Below are positions 1-15,060 of a stretch of DNA of 64,000 bases, one piece after another. This stretch comes from Amblyornis subalaris (taxonomy: Eukaryota > Chordata > Aves > Passeriformes > Ptilonorhynchidae), in NCBI GenBank assembly GCA_018881555.1, contig JACAXG010000012.1, positions 6,436,087 through 6,500,086 on the forward strand. Direction: 5' to 3'. The number at the start of each line of letters is the position of its first letter. The first letter of the stretch is position 1. Made by a program: the position numbers and the translations under genes. The notes below the pieces were generated by a model. It searched no databases, was not told the DNA's origin, and saw only the letters and a program-made list of their open reading frames with translations.

Positions 1-714
1 CCTGATTCTGGATTATCTTTGCTCTGTTCCTCACATCCTTGCCTTACCTTTATTTCCTTAATTTAACCATAAGGGAAACACGTAACCAGCACCATAGTAG
101 AAGCATTGTGAAGTGGGAGCTACTTGTTCTTCTAATACCAGCCTATTTAGTGGGATTAAGCTCAAGTACTCACAAATTATGCTAAAGCTCTCATGAACAC
201 TTTCAAGTTCATCCCAGCACTCTTGCATAAAGATCTATGAAGGGGTTTTAGCCTAAGGAAGCCTGGTAACTTAAACAAGATTATCCTTAATGGAAGAGCA
301 AAAGAAGCAGATGGGGACACACACAAACAAATAAACAAAAATTACACCTCTTCTCCTCTGTGACCTGAGCCTTTTTGTCTCCCATTACCAAGTATGTGTT
401 ACTGCCTTTTCTTCAGATTCCTCACAACTGTACTTTTCTTAGCCACTTCTTTGCCCTTCTGTCCTTTTCACCACTCCCACTTCTGTTTGACCAACTCAGC
501 AGCAAACTACAAGTTCCTCAAAAGTAGTACATTTGTTAATATGAATGTGCACAAATGGTCTTTCCTTACCACTACATATGGGTAGTGAGATGTCCCATTT
601 TAGACATGAAACAGCACATTCGGTAAAAACAAGCCCAGAAACACAGGCTTTACAGCAAAGAGTGTGCTAGGAGTGCATCCAGAACAGAAAATAATCAGAA
701 ATTACTTAGTTTAC

Positions 715-3700
715 CTGTTTCTAGCTGGTGACTTCCCTGCATCCTCCTGGACAGAGCCAAGGCGTGCAGACAACGTGGTAGCTGAAGAGTCTGGATGAAC
801 CAAACTGCATGGAAAGGAGCGCGATAGAGATGTTTGAGATATTTGTAACATGCAGTGCCGTCAGAACAGCTGTAACTGAAGTACAGTTAATTGTCATGTT
901 ACCTCTCACTCACACCCATGATTGTTAAATCAATGAGGGAATAGGGAAATCTTACCCCATCTGTAGGCCAATGGCATCTGGAAGACAGTGCTCCAGTCTT
1001 CTCCCTTCAAACTCAACTGTTGAACAATACAGACTATTCCCGCTTCTTGTATTATCCTGCCTTCCCACCTGCTTCCCTTTCTTACACATCCTCCTCCCTT
1101 ACAGGCTGCTATTGCATGCTTTGGAGGCAGACACATTGCCCCATTTCTGCAGCATATCATCCTTGCAATCCAAGCAATGCTATCCATAGCTACTGCTAGA
1201 CAGCTTTTGCCAAGATAGCCTGACTGTAATTGTTTAACCCGATCACTATCACCTTTGCCCTCCTGTTTCCACACCAGGAGGAAGGACAGCAGATGTCTGA
1301 ACACCATCAAAAGAAATTCCTGTCAGCAAAACCATATCAGATNTAAGCCACTGAGGCCCACTGATACAGCTGTACTGACTGTGCTCTGGCACGATAAATG
1401 CTCCTAACATGATAAATGCTCCTCATGAGAAATCGTAAGCAATGCACCTTTGCCTGAGTAGCTGTAGTTATCCAGAGTACACCACTCCTTGACTTTTACA
1501 GGACATGGCCCTTCAAGTTAGTTGAAGCAGGAACTCAATGTTCCAACTGCTCAAAGAGCAGAGCAATGTCTGACAAGTCAATGCAGCATCAGTCCCCCTA
1601 AACGCTTTTCTCGCTGCTTTGTGGCATCTTATCTCAGATACATTATTTTGGAAAGAGACAATTCCCAAGTTTTCTTCTGAAACAAACTACTTCTCACAGA
1701 GAAGCCACTATTAGAACAAAACCTCTGCTTCATTATGAAGTTGTGAGTTGCCAGTTTCCACTGTGGCACCAGTGAAATTGGGTTTAAACCTCTTAAGGTC
1801 AATCAGGAACTTACCAAACACAGTATTTCAGAAAAGCACTGTAACCGACTGCTAAGTGCAAAAGCACTGAAGATAATGCTAATCCTCAATGTGGCTAAAG
1901 CAACAATAAGCCACCTAACCTCAAATCTCTCTTCTTCTCACACACAAAAACAGCCTATGTTCACTGTCTCCCAACAAGAATAAGTGTTCCATTATAGAGT
2001 TACCAGCCTTTCAACAGGAATTATTTTTCGAGTGCTACAAGCTGCCCAAAATAAAGATATAAATACTTTCTTTATATGTTCATGTCTACAAGCTGCTGAA
2101 TTGTCATAATAAAGATACTAATAACACATCTGAAGACAAAATTAACAATACCTTCAGTATTTTGTACATCTGAAGAGAAGATTCTGAGAACACATACTAT
2201 TCCCCGATTCAAAATTTGGTAGTATCTATCCCAAGCATTGTTACATTACCACTTTAAATGACCACAACAATAAACCAGAAGCACTTTCCTTTATTCAGGC
2301 CTAAAGCTGATCATTTAAATGCTCCCAGATAGGAGCACCATACTCCGAAAAGCAACATGCAAAGCAAGAGTCAGGGCATCTTCTGAAGACAGAAAATGGT
2401 TTGATGGGTATTTTTAAATACTACCAGAAGAGATCTGCTGAGGGTCATGTCACTAACACTACCACTCAGTTAAACAAAGGTTCTGATTCAAAACCTCCTC
2501 AGTAGTTTCACATCTGCCTGTTCTTCTGTTTTCAGAGAAATGAGCACAAATACCACACTTGATTATTTCTTCCTCCCCCCACATTAAATTAAATCAAGGT
2601 CCTCTGAAAATAACTTGCATAGCACTTCAGAAGTACAGTGTGCTTTTACTCATGGTCCAAAAATTAAGATCCCCTCATTTGAGAGCAATAGGAATAAATA
2701 TACTTTGAAAGGAGATTAGAAAACCTTCATAGCTGTCTTTTCAATCCCACTCATCTAAAAGAGGCAGTTATTCCCGTCATTTCTCTTTTACCTACACAGA
2801 GAGCATTTCTTATATTCTCTTGCCCAATTCAAAACCTGACAGGTCAAGCACCAATGTTACAATGACTTGCCTCTCAATACATTGGTGCTCAGCATGAAGT
2901 CATTCACTTTACCTTTGCCAGGTTAGGTCCTCCTCCAGGAAGATGTTGCGGCTGGCTTTGCGGCTCCCAACCGGTGTGCGCGGCTCGCCAGGATCCAGCA
3001 CGGATACAGAGCATGCAGAATCTGACAGGGCATTTAAGTCTTCTCCAATGGAGTTACTGTCTGTGGAGTGTGCATAGCTTAAGGCTATTTTACGGCAGTA
3101 AGTACAGGCTCGGAGATCCCCTATGGAAAAGGGAAACAGAGAGTGTAAGTGAACAGGAACAAACAGTACTCTGTTCCTACAGGATCAGAGGTGTACAGTG
3201 GTGAAAACAGAAGGATTTTCTGTTTCAAAACCTCTTTGCAAGTCTAATTCTCATACTCCCTTAAAGGGCAAAACCCCAGATAGTTACACACTCAGAGAAT
3301 TTTTCCAAGGCAAATGATGCATAACACAAAATCAGTGAGAGAGGAGAGAGAAGAGAGAAAAGGAGAGGGAGAGAGAAGGCGGGAGAAAGGGAGAGAGAAC
3401 ACATGCACGCTTAAATGATGGCAGAACGATAGCCAGTCAGATATGACATAACAGCTGATGTCTAGAATTTGGTAATTGGTATTTGAAAGACTTTCCCCTC
3501 ACCCTCAATTCAAACATGTTGCTTATTATATTTTAAAACTATGTTACTAAGCAGCAGTTTTTCCTTGAGCACACTTGTTATAGTGAACACCCTTGTTAAA
3601 GAGTGGCCATATTTGTTTCCTAGTGTGGTAAAAATTAGCAGGCATGACATAATCCACCACTGTCCATAAAGAAATTGGTAGAATTAGATCCTGTGACTCT

Positions 3701-6700
3701 TTTTCCTTATTTTTAAGCTCACTAACCTGTACAGCATTTTCTAGCAGATGCCAGGATCTAAAATGCAGTAGCTAAATGCAGATCTAAAATGCAAATAGAG
3801 CTAAGCACACAGAGACTGTTCTGTTTCTCAGTAAATAAACCTTACCTGTGTAGCCCATGAATTTTCCAGGGATTTCCTGATTGCAGCATCGACTACAGAA
3901 GATCTGCCCACAAAGTCGACAGTGGTGCCTCCTCCGGAAGGTGGTGAATTTCTCACTGCAGTCATAACATTCTTTGCACTGGCTGTCAGGCATCCAGTAC
4001 TGCTTCAAGTCACTGTCCTACAAGAGAAAGCAGCAGATAAAAGCTTTTCCTTTTGTAAATAAGAAAGCATGTTTAGTTTCGTGACTGCTTTGTAGACTGT
4101 GGTCATGGAAAGGAAAATTTCCTATATTCACATATCTGTGCACGTGTAAACACACTCTTGCATATAAGCGTGCAAAGGCACAGAAAGGATTTTTCGTGTG
4201 GTTTTATTGCGAGGCAGAAGGCTGAGAGCACTGAACTATGAGAATAAATCCAGTAAGACTTTGCCTTCTTTATCCAAGATGGAAGCAAAGCATAATAAAA
4301 CTGTCATATGATGTGGATAAAGGTCAAAAAGAAACAAAACATATGAAGTAGTGATTGCTCTTCCCTCTCATTTGCCCCTAGCATATGAGAGGTCCTCAAC
4401 TAGCACAGTTTAAAAATTAGAAGATAAAAAACCAAACCACCCCATATTAGTTGAAGCTGCTATCTAAGAGTAAATCAAGTTATTAACATGTAGGAAGACC
4501 ATTTCATATGTTTTGAAAGGATTATAGATACATGTAAAAAGTTTTATTATATTATCAAATTCTGCAACACTTCAGTAAATAACTGTAAAAACCTGTGTCC
4601 CAGATTGATCTTGTTTCAAAACTCCAGGTTAACTATTATGTGAAGAACACCGTGAAATTCGTATTTAGCAGACTACAATGTATATTAATTTACAGCATTN
4701 GTACAGCCACAGGAAAAATATAATCTTAAAAACAGAGAGTTAAAACTTCCATTTGGTGCTGAAGTTAGAGCAAGACAAACTCTCAATTGTGATTCTGAGC
4801 ACACCAGCTGCAACTACCATGGATGAAGACAACTGCAAATGGTCACATGACAGCCCTGACTGTGAAACACTCTTTGCTAGAATTCAGTTCTGGCAATAAG
4901 CCTTTTCACAGGGACTAAATACTCCAGGTTTTTCTTAGGAAGAGAAACTGCTGCAACTATTTTCTCAAAACAGAGAAGAGACTAATAACACAAGCGAAAG
5001 GCGATCCATGCCCAGATTTTCACATAAACAAAAAAACCCCATATCTTGAATTGGGATTTATTTTCAGATATTCACAAAGTAAAGTTTGACATAGCTGCTA
5101 GACCATATTTAGACCAAAACAGTTACGATCAACAAGACAACACTTTCATGCTGTCCTCACCCAAGAAAACTCATACAGAAAAAGGATGAAGACTGCTCAA
5201 GACAGTCTAGTTTTTTAGAGAATCTAGAAATTTTTAAGATGAACACTAAGCNTTAAGCAGGGAAAGTTGCAGTGAAGAGCTTTGCCAAGGAACTGCTGCA
5301 AAGCTGCAGGGGCTGCCATTTAACAGGTTTTGCTGCAACTCTTCACGATAAGCCAAATCTCTGGATCAATCACATAAAGAGGGGCTGTTCCAAACAGCAG
5401 TGCTGTGCCTCAGTTGCACATGACTAGGTGTACAGAAACCCAGCCACTGCTGGTGACACCTGCCAGCTCTCTGCCTTCCTCATGACACGAACAGCCTACA
5501 AGGAAGGGTTCAGAACAGAAGTCTGGCCCCTCTTAGCAGAAGAGGCTCATTAGAACAGCACCTTCCAGAACCTGACACGAGTTTTCTACAAGAGTAAAGA
5601 GACAGGCCAAGTCCACAGCAAGAACAAACTGTTGCCTGAAGTGACTCAAGCGAAATATGGCTGCAGTCAAGGGCAGTGATACGTTGCCTTCTGAACAGAA
5701 GTCAGCATGCTGACAAGTAACAGGCCGTTTTCAGAGAAAGACTTGGCCATATTCATTTACTGCTGCATCCTATCTGTTTGCCTGCTTTTGGAAGCTACTT
5801 CTCCAGTAACTTCAAATATGTCTGAAAATCTCTAGGGCCTTCAGAAGTCATCACAAACTGAAATTATAGTAAGGGGCACACTCAATGCCCTGCTTACTGC
5901 AATGAAAAGTTTCTGCTTCACTCTCAAAAATCTTGACCTTTCTACCAAAGCAAGATTATTCTTACGAACAGAATAGCACTGGAAGTTAAGTAAGTTTACT
6001 CAAAGTGTACCTATAAAAGCCATCAAGCCAAAATCCTTTTTCTTCTTCAACGAGTTTAATTAAATGTACTTTTGCCTGTTCATGTCTTGCCCACAGACAC
6101 AGCTATTTATACCATCACTTATAAATAGTTGTGGATTCTTTTCTCAACTAGATCCTCTTCTTAAAGGTATGGTTCAACTCAGCAGATGGAGGCGAAATTA
6201 GCAAGTCAGTAGAAACCACCAGATCCTTATTTATCTAAATCAAAAACGATTAACAGGGCAAGCCTTTCAAGAAAATATTGCTGACAAATCAGTACCACAG
6301 TAAGTAGCAGATTCAAACCATTCTCAGAATTCTCATTCCTATTTGTGACAGTCAACGTGTTTCACCTGCCCATGGTTAGCCTTCCAGGGAGACAACTATC
6401 AGGGCTTTTTTTCACTAGATTAGGTAATACATAAATGGAAAGGAGTCTAAAATGAGAGCATCTGGTCCAGGCACAAGAAGCCAAGTAACTGCAATGACTC
6501 ACTCCCACGATATGACAGATGTTTGGCAAGTCAAAAGTCAGCATCAACTAAAATTGTTTTCTTTGCAGCCACATAACGCTTTTTGAGTTTATTCACTCAT
6601 CCTTCAAACATCCAAAAAAAATTCCCATGATGTATCTAAAAACAAAGCTCAGAGGAGCCCAGTAAAGAGTTCATTTTCTAGGTGGTTTGGCCTACAAATC

Positions 6701-9418
6701 CTTCAAAAGAAGTACCTGGCTCTTCCCCTCCATGATTTCTTTGAGGCGTTTTAAAACAGTGCTGAGGCTTCTTAACTGAACTGCTGTTCGAGGATCATGA
6801 CCTCCAAGAGGTGGTTCTACTTTCCTTCGATTGTCTGAAAGGCAAGAGAGAGCAATATTCATTTCTTCCATGATACATCAACATACACATCACAACCCAA
6901 AGCCCCCTTAGAGGGAAAAACATTCACATATGTATACATTTTACAAAGTTACAATGTGTATCACTTCTTGCCCTTGCATTCTTTTCCCCGAAAAGGAGCT
7001 TCGGATGCCAGATAGCTTGCTTTGACTGACATTTTAAATACCACCCTCTGTGCTTAACAGAAGCCACTTAAGTTCTCTGAGAATGAAAGCATCTTTTAAA
7101 GAAGTGATTTTCAACCTACTATGTGAAGCTTGTAGTAGTCTTTTACAAAGCACTGAAGTCTCATTTTTAAAATGCCCTCTAGGATATTAATACTTTCAAA
7201 ATACTTGCAACAGCATTCACATTCATTCTAGAAGTAGTATAAGTCAATGCTTTAGCCTGAACTTATTTCTAAATGACTACAGCAAACATCAGGATTCCAT
7301 TGCTCAGTTTCTATTAAAAACAGTAATTCAGAATAAAATGCATTTAGAAGTTCACATTTTTGAGGGGTTTTTGGGGTTTTTCGTTTGGCTTGTTTTTTTC
7401 CTAAGAAAATTCAAGTTGTTGAGAACTTGTACAGTCATTCTTGATTAACTATAGCAAAGAGACTCCTGAATAAAAAGGTAATGCAGCCAATTTCTTTCCT
7501 ATAAAATGCTTGATTACTTTGAAGCATTGCTGTACAAGTTACAAATAGGATCCTTCTCTCTAGAAAGATTTGAAAACACAGTTCTGTATTTACCTAAACA
7601 TTTAAACATTTTCAGTCACTTTTCTATATCAATTTCTGAAAATTTTAAGGTTTCTTACCAGCTTCGTTGCTCTCCATCTGACTAGTGTTTTATCTAGCTT
7701 GCCCCTAGTACAGGAAGAACAGACATGGCTGCTTTCTGTTTACAGCCTCAGCTATCCCTGATGTCAGCGGGAATGCTGACAGCTCTGGCTGAAGCCTGTT
7801 AACTGTTGCTGTGCAGTAACAGCCACACTACTGCTTGTGTGCAGCACACCAAAACTCTCCCCGCAATGTGATTAAAACCGTGGGATTCCATGCCTCCTCT
7901 TCAGGTTCTTAGTAGGTATTTTTAGTTAATCAGCCCATATATAGCTGCTATATACAACAAAGAATGCACAACACTTTTCTTTTTAAGAGATTCTAGGGTG
8001 CTAAAACCCATTTCTGTGACTAGCTACTTGGAATTCTTTTTTTTTTTTTTAATCAAACAGACTTTTGGGCAGTACAAAGTTGCGTATTTTAGGGTGTTTA
8101 AAGGGACTTTCATATTTCAAGAAGACATTGATAATACCAGAGGAACCCCTGGCTCCGCCTTCCTTCTATCACAAGATCTATGCCGGGTTTACTTCCTGGA
8201 ACCTTCCTCTGAGTTCAAGAGTACCTCTGTTCCAGGAATGTTGCTTCCAATTCAAAGAATTATTATCAGATCTGCTGCTTAGCTACCTACAAATCTTGTC
8301 AGGCAAGTGATTCCCAAAATACAAACATACACAGCACTGAGGAAATGCCACAGGTAATGCCACACTGGTTCTTGTTAGTTAAATGCCCTTTTCTCTGTTA
8401 AACAATGTCAGAAGGATGTCATCTACATAAGAAAAAGCAAGCCAGCAGCAGCACATGGCCAACTTGTTTATACTAGAGAAGCTGACTGATACTCAGATTA
8501 AAATTCAGTTGGTCTTTTTCCTTCTCATTCATGAGATTTCCCCCTTTCTGAGGAAAAACATTGCATAGCAAGAAGGTAAGAAGTTACCGTTCCTCCAGTA
8601 AAGGACACACTGTGTCTAAAACACCATCCTTCAAAAAGAATTCACATGTATCAATCTTAGGTTAAGGCTTACTCCTGATCCAAGCTCCATCATTATAAGT
8701 ACCACAGCCATTCTCTCAGCTAATGAACACATGCTTTGTAGATGTATACATTCTCAGCGTTGCAACTGTATTTCCTCATTTCACCATTAAATCTGCAAAA
8801 CTCATGTTCCCTTCCACAAACACAGAAACCCTAAGAGTGTTTTTCTTGCTTTGCCCACATCATCATCCCAACTGCCATCAGTGTACCTCCGAAGAGTTTT
8901 CGTATCTCCTTTTGATTTGATCCCGAGAGGGTTGACCACACTTACACATCTAAGTAGTGGTAGGCCTTTTTGGTGCTTCTGAAGCAGCAAACCCAGTATA
9001 TCATAGAATCATAGAACATTAAGGGATTGGAATAGTCCTTAAAGATCATCCAGTTCCACTCCCCCTGCCATGGGAGGGACACCTCCCACTAGACCAGAAT
9101 GCTCATGGTTTGTCCAACCTGGCTTTGAACAGCTCCAGCGCTGGGACATCAACAACCTCCCTGGGCAACCTGTTCCAGTGTCTCACTGCCCTCACAGTTA
9201 AAAATGTCTTCTGCCTATCTAGCTCAAATTTCCCCTCTTTCGATTTGTACCGATGACTCCTTGTCACTACAGGAACTGTCACAACAGTTCCTGACAGAGA
9301 GTTCCTCTCTAGCTTCCCTGTAGACTCCCTTCAGATACTAGATACCTATGAGGTCTCCAGGTAACCTTCCCTTCCCTAGGCTGAACAGCCCCAATTTTCT
9401 CATGTTACAATATATATG

Positions 9419-9449
<31 letters not shown>

Positions 9450-12400
9450 GCTACTAAAAGAAACTTTTGCTTGTCATTGCTACGTCTCAGCCCTTAAATG
9501 TAACACACCAACATTAGTTTGGAACACATCTTTTCAGGAATACCAGTTTATGCAGCAATTGTGTTTTTTCTATCCATTCCCTTCCAATCTCCCTTCCAAT
9601 CTTTGTTCACTGAACAAAACCTCAAGAAAATGCCATACAGATTTCCAAATTGACTGACCTTCAACCTATTTTATTGTTCTCAAGTTAAAAATTAACTCCT
9701 ACAACTAAAAAATAAAAAAATAAGTTATCTTATAGGAAGAATGAGGGTTACTGTTGAAATATGTATTTATGGCTGCTGATCCTTGGCAAANCCTAGGAAA
9801 AAAATTCTGAATCATGTAAATATGTCTTTACAAGAGTTTCTTTCACGACTCTATAGTATTTTGTCATTTATTTTACAGTGAATGACAAGGCAAAAACACC
9901 ACAAGAACTACTTTGTTGCAACTTGTAATTTTACTTTATAGAAGGAGAGCTGACCATATACTAACACAAGAGGTGGAGAGATTCACACAGATTTCAACAA
10001 TAAAAAACCACACCTGCCAGCGATGCCATAGTTTTGCCAAAACAAAACAACATGAATGGCTTTCTAGTCATTTGCTGCCACAGCATACAATTTCATATTC
10101 AAGTTCACTACCACAGTTCAAACATCACATCTTGCTCAAGTCACTGCCATACAAAGTACTGACATGAAAAGTATGAAAACTGTCCTTAACTTCATTTTAC
10201 AAATGCATTTTCATGTTCCAAAATCTTTTTCATTAGAAAAGATGCTCTGGTATTAACTCATGCTCCACAATGATTTCCAGTAACCACCACATGCCTTCCT
10301 CAGGCCTTCTTCCCCCGTGTATGATCACTGGCCATTCCTTACTCCTACTAAGCTCCTTTGCCATTCCCTATTACTGCCACCCTGCTACAATTGTCTAGTA
10401 TTAACAGCATTATCCTGCATGACAGGGTAACAAGCTAGAAGTGCTTTTACTACCCTGCCCCCTCTTCAACTGGGTCAGCATTTCCAGTTTTCCTTAAACA
10501 GGATTTGCAAGCTGTGACATTATCTCAGTGACAATAGTTTCATTATCAGACTATTTTGGTTCAATCCAGCACCTTGAAAGCCCTCATCTGACAGCACAGG
10601 CACACGAAGTCCAAAACAACCAGCTGAGCCCACAGTCGCTTAACAGTGACACCAGCTCTACAGTACCTGCGCCAGCAGACGACAATGGAACAGACTACCC
10701 AAGAGAGGCCACACAAGTCATTGCAGAGTCTCAGCACTGGTTCTTCAGCCATACAACCCTCAGAGCACCTCTGACATAAGCCAGGCATCCAACAGCTCCT
10801 CCTATTTTCACAAAAGCCAGTAAAGAGCTATTATAATGTTTTTGTGCAAGCACTCCTGAAGGGAAGCACGCAACTGAAACCCTACGTATCTGATGCCAGA
10901 CAGTGTCCTACAAAAGCCACAATGCCCGCATGTTGTTCTGCACTTGCAGTTGTCAGCCAGCACAGTCCCTGAGCAATGAAGACCTGCTGCACAGACAGTA
11001 CAAGCTAATGGACAGGTGAGAGATGAGGGTCAGCATCTCCAGGAGCAATTTCATTTCATCGCTATTTAGAGGCACCAGCAGCAGCCTTTTATTTATTTAT
11101 TCCTTTCAGTTTGCTTAACTTGACACATTATTTAAGATCAAGTAGGCTAGAGAGACCTTTGTGAAGTGCTTATATATTTTCCTGCCTACACTTGCACGTT
11201 ATAAAGCATCTAAATAATGGCAAAGCCCAGAGAGACATTTACAGACCTGCAGATACAAGGCTACAAGAAAACTCAACTCGATTAGACACCTCACTGTCAC
11301 TGAACTCAGTGGGTGAAGCAACCTACCAATCTAGATGTTTACATAAATCCCATCACTTATTTCCCTACTTTTCANTATTTAGATATGACAATAGTTTCCA
11401 AGAAGTATTTGTGCAGGCCAGCATCAGCTGCAACAGCAGAAGTAAAATTCTCCGCTATTCAGTGTTCAGAAATCCTCAAGGACCTGATTATTCAGCACCT
11501 TTTAAGGTAAAAAAAGGCAAGAAAAATAATTTTCTAAAGTTTGCTTCAAAAAAAACCCCAACGGCTGATTTTTAAAGGACAATGCAAGTATTTTTCCCCA
11601 CTTTAAATAAAGTGAGATGGCCTAAAAATCTCCCCGCAAACCTTCTCACCAATCCAGTACACTTTTACATGCATTTCTCAGAGCTCATGTTTGTTACAGC
11701 AACAAGGTTATTTGGGGGAAAATACTCAACAGCAAGTCAGGCCACTCAGCACACAGTATCACAGAAATCTCTTCAAAAAGCCAGCAATTCCTGTTTGGTC
11801 TAACTTTACTTCTTTACAGGCTGATTCATCATCACATTTTTCTAAGTATACTTGCATCCAAACCCAGGGATATGAATGGACGTCCTGAAAAGGAGCTGGA
11901 ATAATACAGCAACAGTTCCTCCCATACACCTTAAACTAACTCTTATTCCCTGGCTGCTAAATCCCAGTGGAAGTCAAACTGCAAGATTATTTCTGCCTTC
12001 TTTGTATCATCAACATAGTTCATCTGAAGGTTTCTAACCTCTAACCTTCAGGCAATTTCCAAGGGATTTGCAAGAGGTACTAAGAATAAAGTAAATTGGG
12101 TTANCAGCCAAGAGCACATGGCTGTTCTTGGGACATTCGAGAAAAATCTTCAAAGAAGAGCCCAAGCAAACAAAACAAAATACACACACACAAAAAAAAA
12201 AAAAAAAACCACACCCACCCCAAACCTTAATTGGCTTGTTGGAAGAAGTACAACTAAATAAATCAAACAGTACTAGAGGGCAAGGAGGAAGATGATGAAC
12301 ATGTTTAACAAAACATGCAAATGACTTAGACAAAAAAGCTAGTTATCTGTACTAGACTTTTGTCTGGCTACCAAAACTACACATCTTTCTAAAAATCCCA

Positions 12401-12687
12401 TACACATTACAACATTTAGGATCTGATTTGTTTGCACTAGGTACCACACTCTTGGAAATACTGTCTTGCACAAGACTGTTAGCCAGTTTAGCAGTTTCCT
12501 CAAGGCTACTACTAACCAGTGACAGTAACCAGTCAGAACTCAAGAGGGACCTCTGCAATCTACTTCCTAGCTCTTCCAGATCTTCAGAAAGCCATTACAC
12601 AGTTGCACCTTTGAAATCACATGCAATTCCATTCCAGCTAAAAGATTCAGTATAGCATCTGGCAATAGTTTCAAGGTTAGGCAGGAC

Positions 12688-12722
<35 letters not shown>

Positions 12723-15060
12723 AAACATAAATTCCTATTCAATTCTCCTCAAAACAGCTACAAGCAAAAACCTGCATTTACAACTCCCTTGAAGACACTA
12801 ACATCAAATCAATTCAGGCTAAGCACCAAAGTTAAAGTTAGCATGTGGATGTTAAGAAACTGTAGTCTCTCAAGACAAAGCAGAAATATTCAGGATCAAG
12901 GTTCAAGTGACTCTAAAACACTGGATGTGTTTTGGCAGCCTCTTCTGTTCCAGACTGTTTTCCAATTGAAAGAGCAGAGCCCCAACAAGAAGTTGTCTTG
13001 CTGGAACACCAAGAAGGGTGGAGGGAACATGTTTCTGAGGTTAAAGTGCAATCTCACTAAGAGAAGCAGTATAGCCTCATACTAAATTCTGCTATGAATC
13101 TAGACAGTCAACGATCCTTTGCTCACCTCCTTCCACCTCACCCTGAAGCATCCCAGACTGGCCAGTAAAACATTGCCTTATAGAAAAAAGAGCTGAAATT
13201 ACCCAGAGTTGCAGAAGATCTTCTTTGCAGCTCACCAGTCAGTTGTTTTTTGTAAGGAATTGGTGATCTCAGAGACTGAGCCCTGGTGGGATGCTGAGGA
13301 CTGGACCAGCCACCACTCAATGCTTGTGGATCACTCTGTCCTGCCTCTGCTCTCTCTGCCGGGGATGAAAGCCTGCCATCATCTAGAGTGGACAAAAAGC
13401 AAGAAATCAACTGTTCAGACATGATAAAGAAAACCAGTAGTGTATGCAAAGCTAAGGGTAAAAAAATCTCTCACAAATAGCTCTTTTGGACCATGATTAA
13501 ACAAAACAAAATAAATGAAATCTTAGTTTTAGAAGTACTATACACATCATGGAAACAGGACAGTATGTAGAACTTGTCTTCAAGGCTCAGGCTATTTCAG
13601 AAATTCCTTAATGTGAAAAGTGTCAGAAAAAACCCTGGCAAATTATTCTTGAATATGAACCGGAATTATTCTTGGTGCATAGAATAGCTACACTTGATTA
13701 TCAGCGTCTGCCTTGAAAAAAGTTTTTCAGTTATTTTACAAGCTGGTACTCAGGTAACATTAAAGTTACCACAGCCTTTAATTTCCATCAGCAGATCAAG
13801 TATAGACAGGTTCTCATTGATTCCAGTAACATGCCCATTTCATGTGTTGTTGCAAGATTGTTTTCCCATTCATTCAACATAAGACTTTGCTGATTCCAGC
13901 TACATTTGTCAGAAACTAACAAATGAAGTCAATATTGCCCACATTTTATGTTACTTTCAAGAAATTAGCAATGACACGTGCTACCCTACCACACAATTTA
14001 ACATGAGTCATATCAAGTAATTGTTTTTCATTCTGCATAAGAAGAGCCTGAACAGATCGGTTTGCTTACACAAAAAGCTGTCTTGGCCCTCCTTCCCCAG
14101 CCCAAACACTGCTGAAGTATGCTTAGCAGAGCTGGATAATGAACAGACTAAACAAAAGCAGCTGACTAGTCTGCCATCTCCAACAAAGAGATACACAGAT
14201 TTAGCACAAAACCAAGGTGCATTCATTCACCACTCTTTGCGGGATATTTCTGTGGAACAAAATAGGGCTCACGCAGTTCTTTTAGTTTGCCTGCCGAGAA
14301 TGTATTTCATGATACATGCAGCATAAAGGCCAAAATCAAGTAATACTTTTTAATACACAAAACTTTCACAACACTTCAGACCTCTTGATGGGGAACACCC
14401 AAGCCATGCAAATTAAGTGTGGACTTCCTGTAAATACATTGCTTTACTGCAGCTCAGCTGTCACCCAACTGAGGGTACAAGACACACAGGAAGGTGAGGG
14501 ATGGATGAAGTCTGAAGGAAGAATTTGCACTGGAAGGACAAGCACATATTTTCCTCATACAGGTTGGCAGAGGGTTACTCCTATTTCAGCCCAAAAAAAC
14601 CTCATCCAGGCAAAGGAAATTCTGATGTCAAGCTAAGAATCTACACAATACTGTCTGCTAACTGGCTTGTCTTTGACTTTCATGGGCAGCCACAGATTTC
14701 TAGCTGCAAGATGCTGGCTATCTTCTCTCATAACAAAGCTCTACTATGTCACCCAAAAGCAAGATGCAACATCCCTCACAAAAGAACTGACATCAGCCCT
14801 TTGACATTATGCCCCTATATTCAGAGGTGTTTTTACAAGCAGCAGAGGGCACACCCAGCCCACACATACCCATCCATCCAGCACTTACCTTTGCTGAAAC
14901 GGAAGAGATTTACAAAAGAACTATAGGCTGATTTAAAAGGAGGCTCATCCTGGTCAGGAGTCAGGGGTTTGAAGTGAGTGAGATGAGACGGACTACTGGG
15001 AGAATGAGGTAGATCACTGGTAGAGTCCAGTGTCGGAGACCGTTTGTCATCTGCAGCCAT
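715..15060 (-). CDS. PIKFYVE: PIKFYVE, FYVE-containing phosphoinositide 5-kinase (5' part only; continues left of the window)
   Basis: This lipid kinase converts PI3P to PI(3,5)P2 on endosomes and lysosomes, in complex with VAC14 and FIG4. Six coding exons are visible, in transcript order: 15060-14889, 13355-13203, 6834-6716, 4017-3846, 3120-2913 and 804-715. Each has AG/GT borders and the phases join without a break, giving 914 nt (about 305 residues of a protein of roughly 2,100). The start is the ATG at 15060, ten bases inside an exon whose acceptor lies at 15071-15073; the protein begins MAADDKRSPTLDS as in mammals. The FYVE zinc finger is coded by the exons at 4017-3846 and 3120-2913: a WMPD motif, paired cysteines (CKECYDC), the basic RRHHCR patch that binds PI3P, and a closing RACTYC. 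No later exon is visible in bases 1-714, so the DEP, chaperonin-like and kinase domains lie outside the window. Family identity is secure; exon ends are inferred. Confidence 0.96.
3328..3398. repeat. purine-rich (GA)n-like tract
   Basis: Degenerate GAGA/GGAGA repeat of about 70 bases in the PIKFYVE intron 3,121-3,845. Confidence 0.85.
9001..9409 (-). mobile_element. CR1 LINE 3' fragment, antisense, in a PIKFYVE intron
   Basis: It begins with TCATAGAATCATAGAA, the reverse complement of the CR1 3' terminal octamer repeats. It continues with typical CR1 tail sequence in reverse (AAAGATCATCCAGTTCCA, CTCCCTGGGCAACCTGTTCC, TAGGCTGAACAGCCCC). It is 5' truncated at about 9,409, beside a TA microsatellite. 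It lies in the PIKFYVE intron between 6,834 and 13,203. Confidence 0.93.
9423..9449. repeat. (TA)n microsatellite
   Basis: Twenty-seven bases of perfect TA dinucleotide repeat, directly beside the truncated end of the CR1 fragment, in a PIKFYVE intron. Confidence 0.95.
12689..12720. repeat. 32-base poly(A) run
   Basis: Uninterrupted A run in the PIKFYVE intron between 6,834 and 13,203. No retrogene or SINE body is recognisable upstream, so it is listed only as a homopolymer. A shorter A run is at 12192-12208. Confidence 0.95.

Noticed and set aside
930..1310. 126-codon minus-strand ORF in a PIKFYVE intron
   Set aside because: It lies between exons at 804 and 2913, has no match to PIKFYVE or another family I know, and lacks splice borders in phase with the flanking exons.
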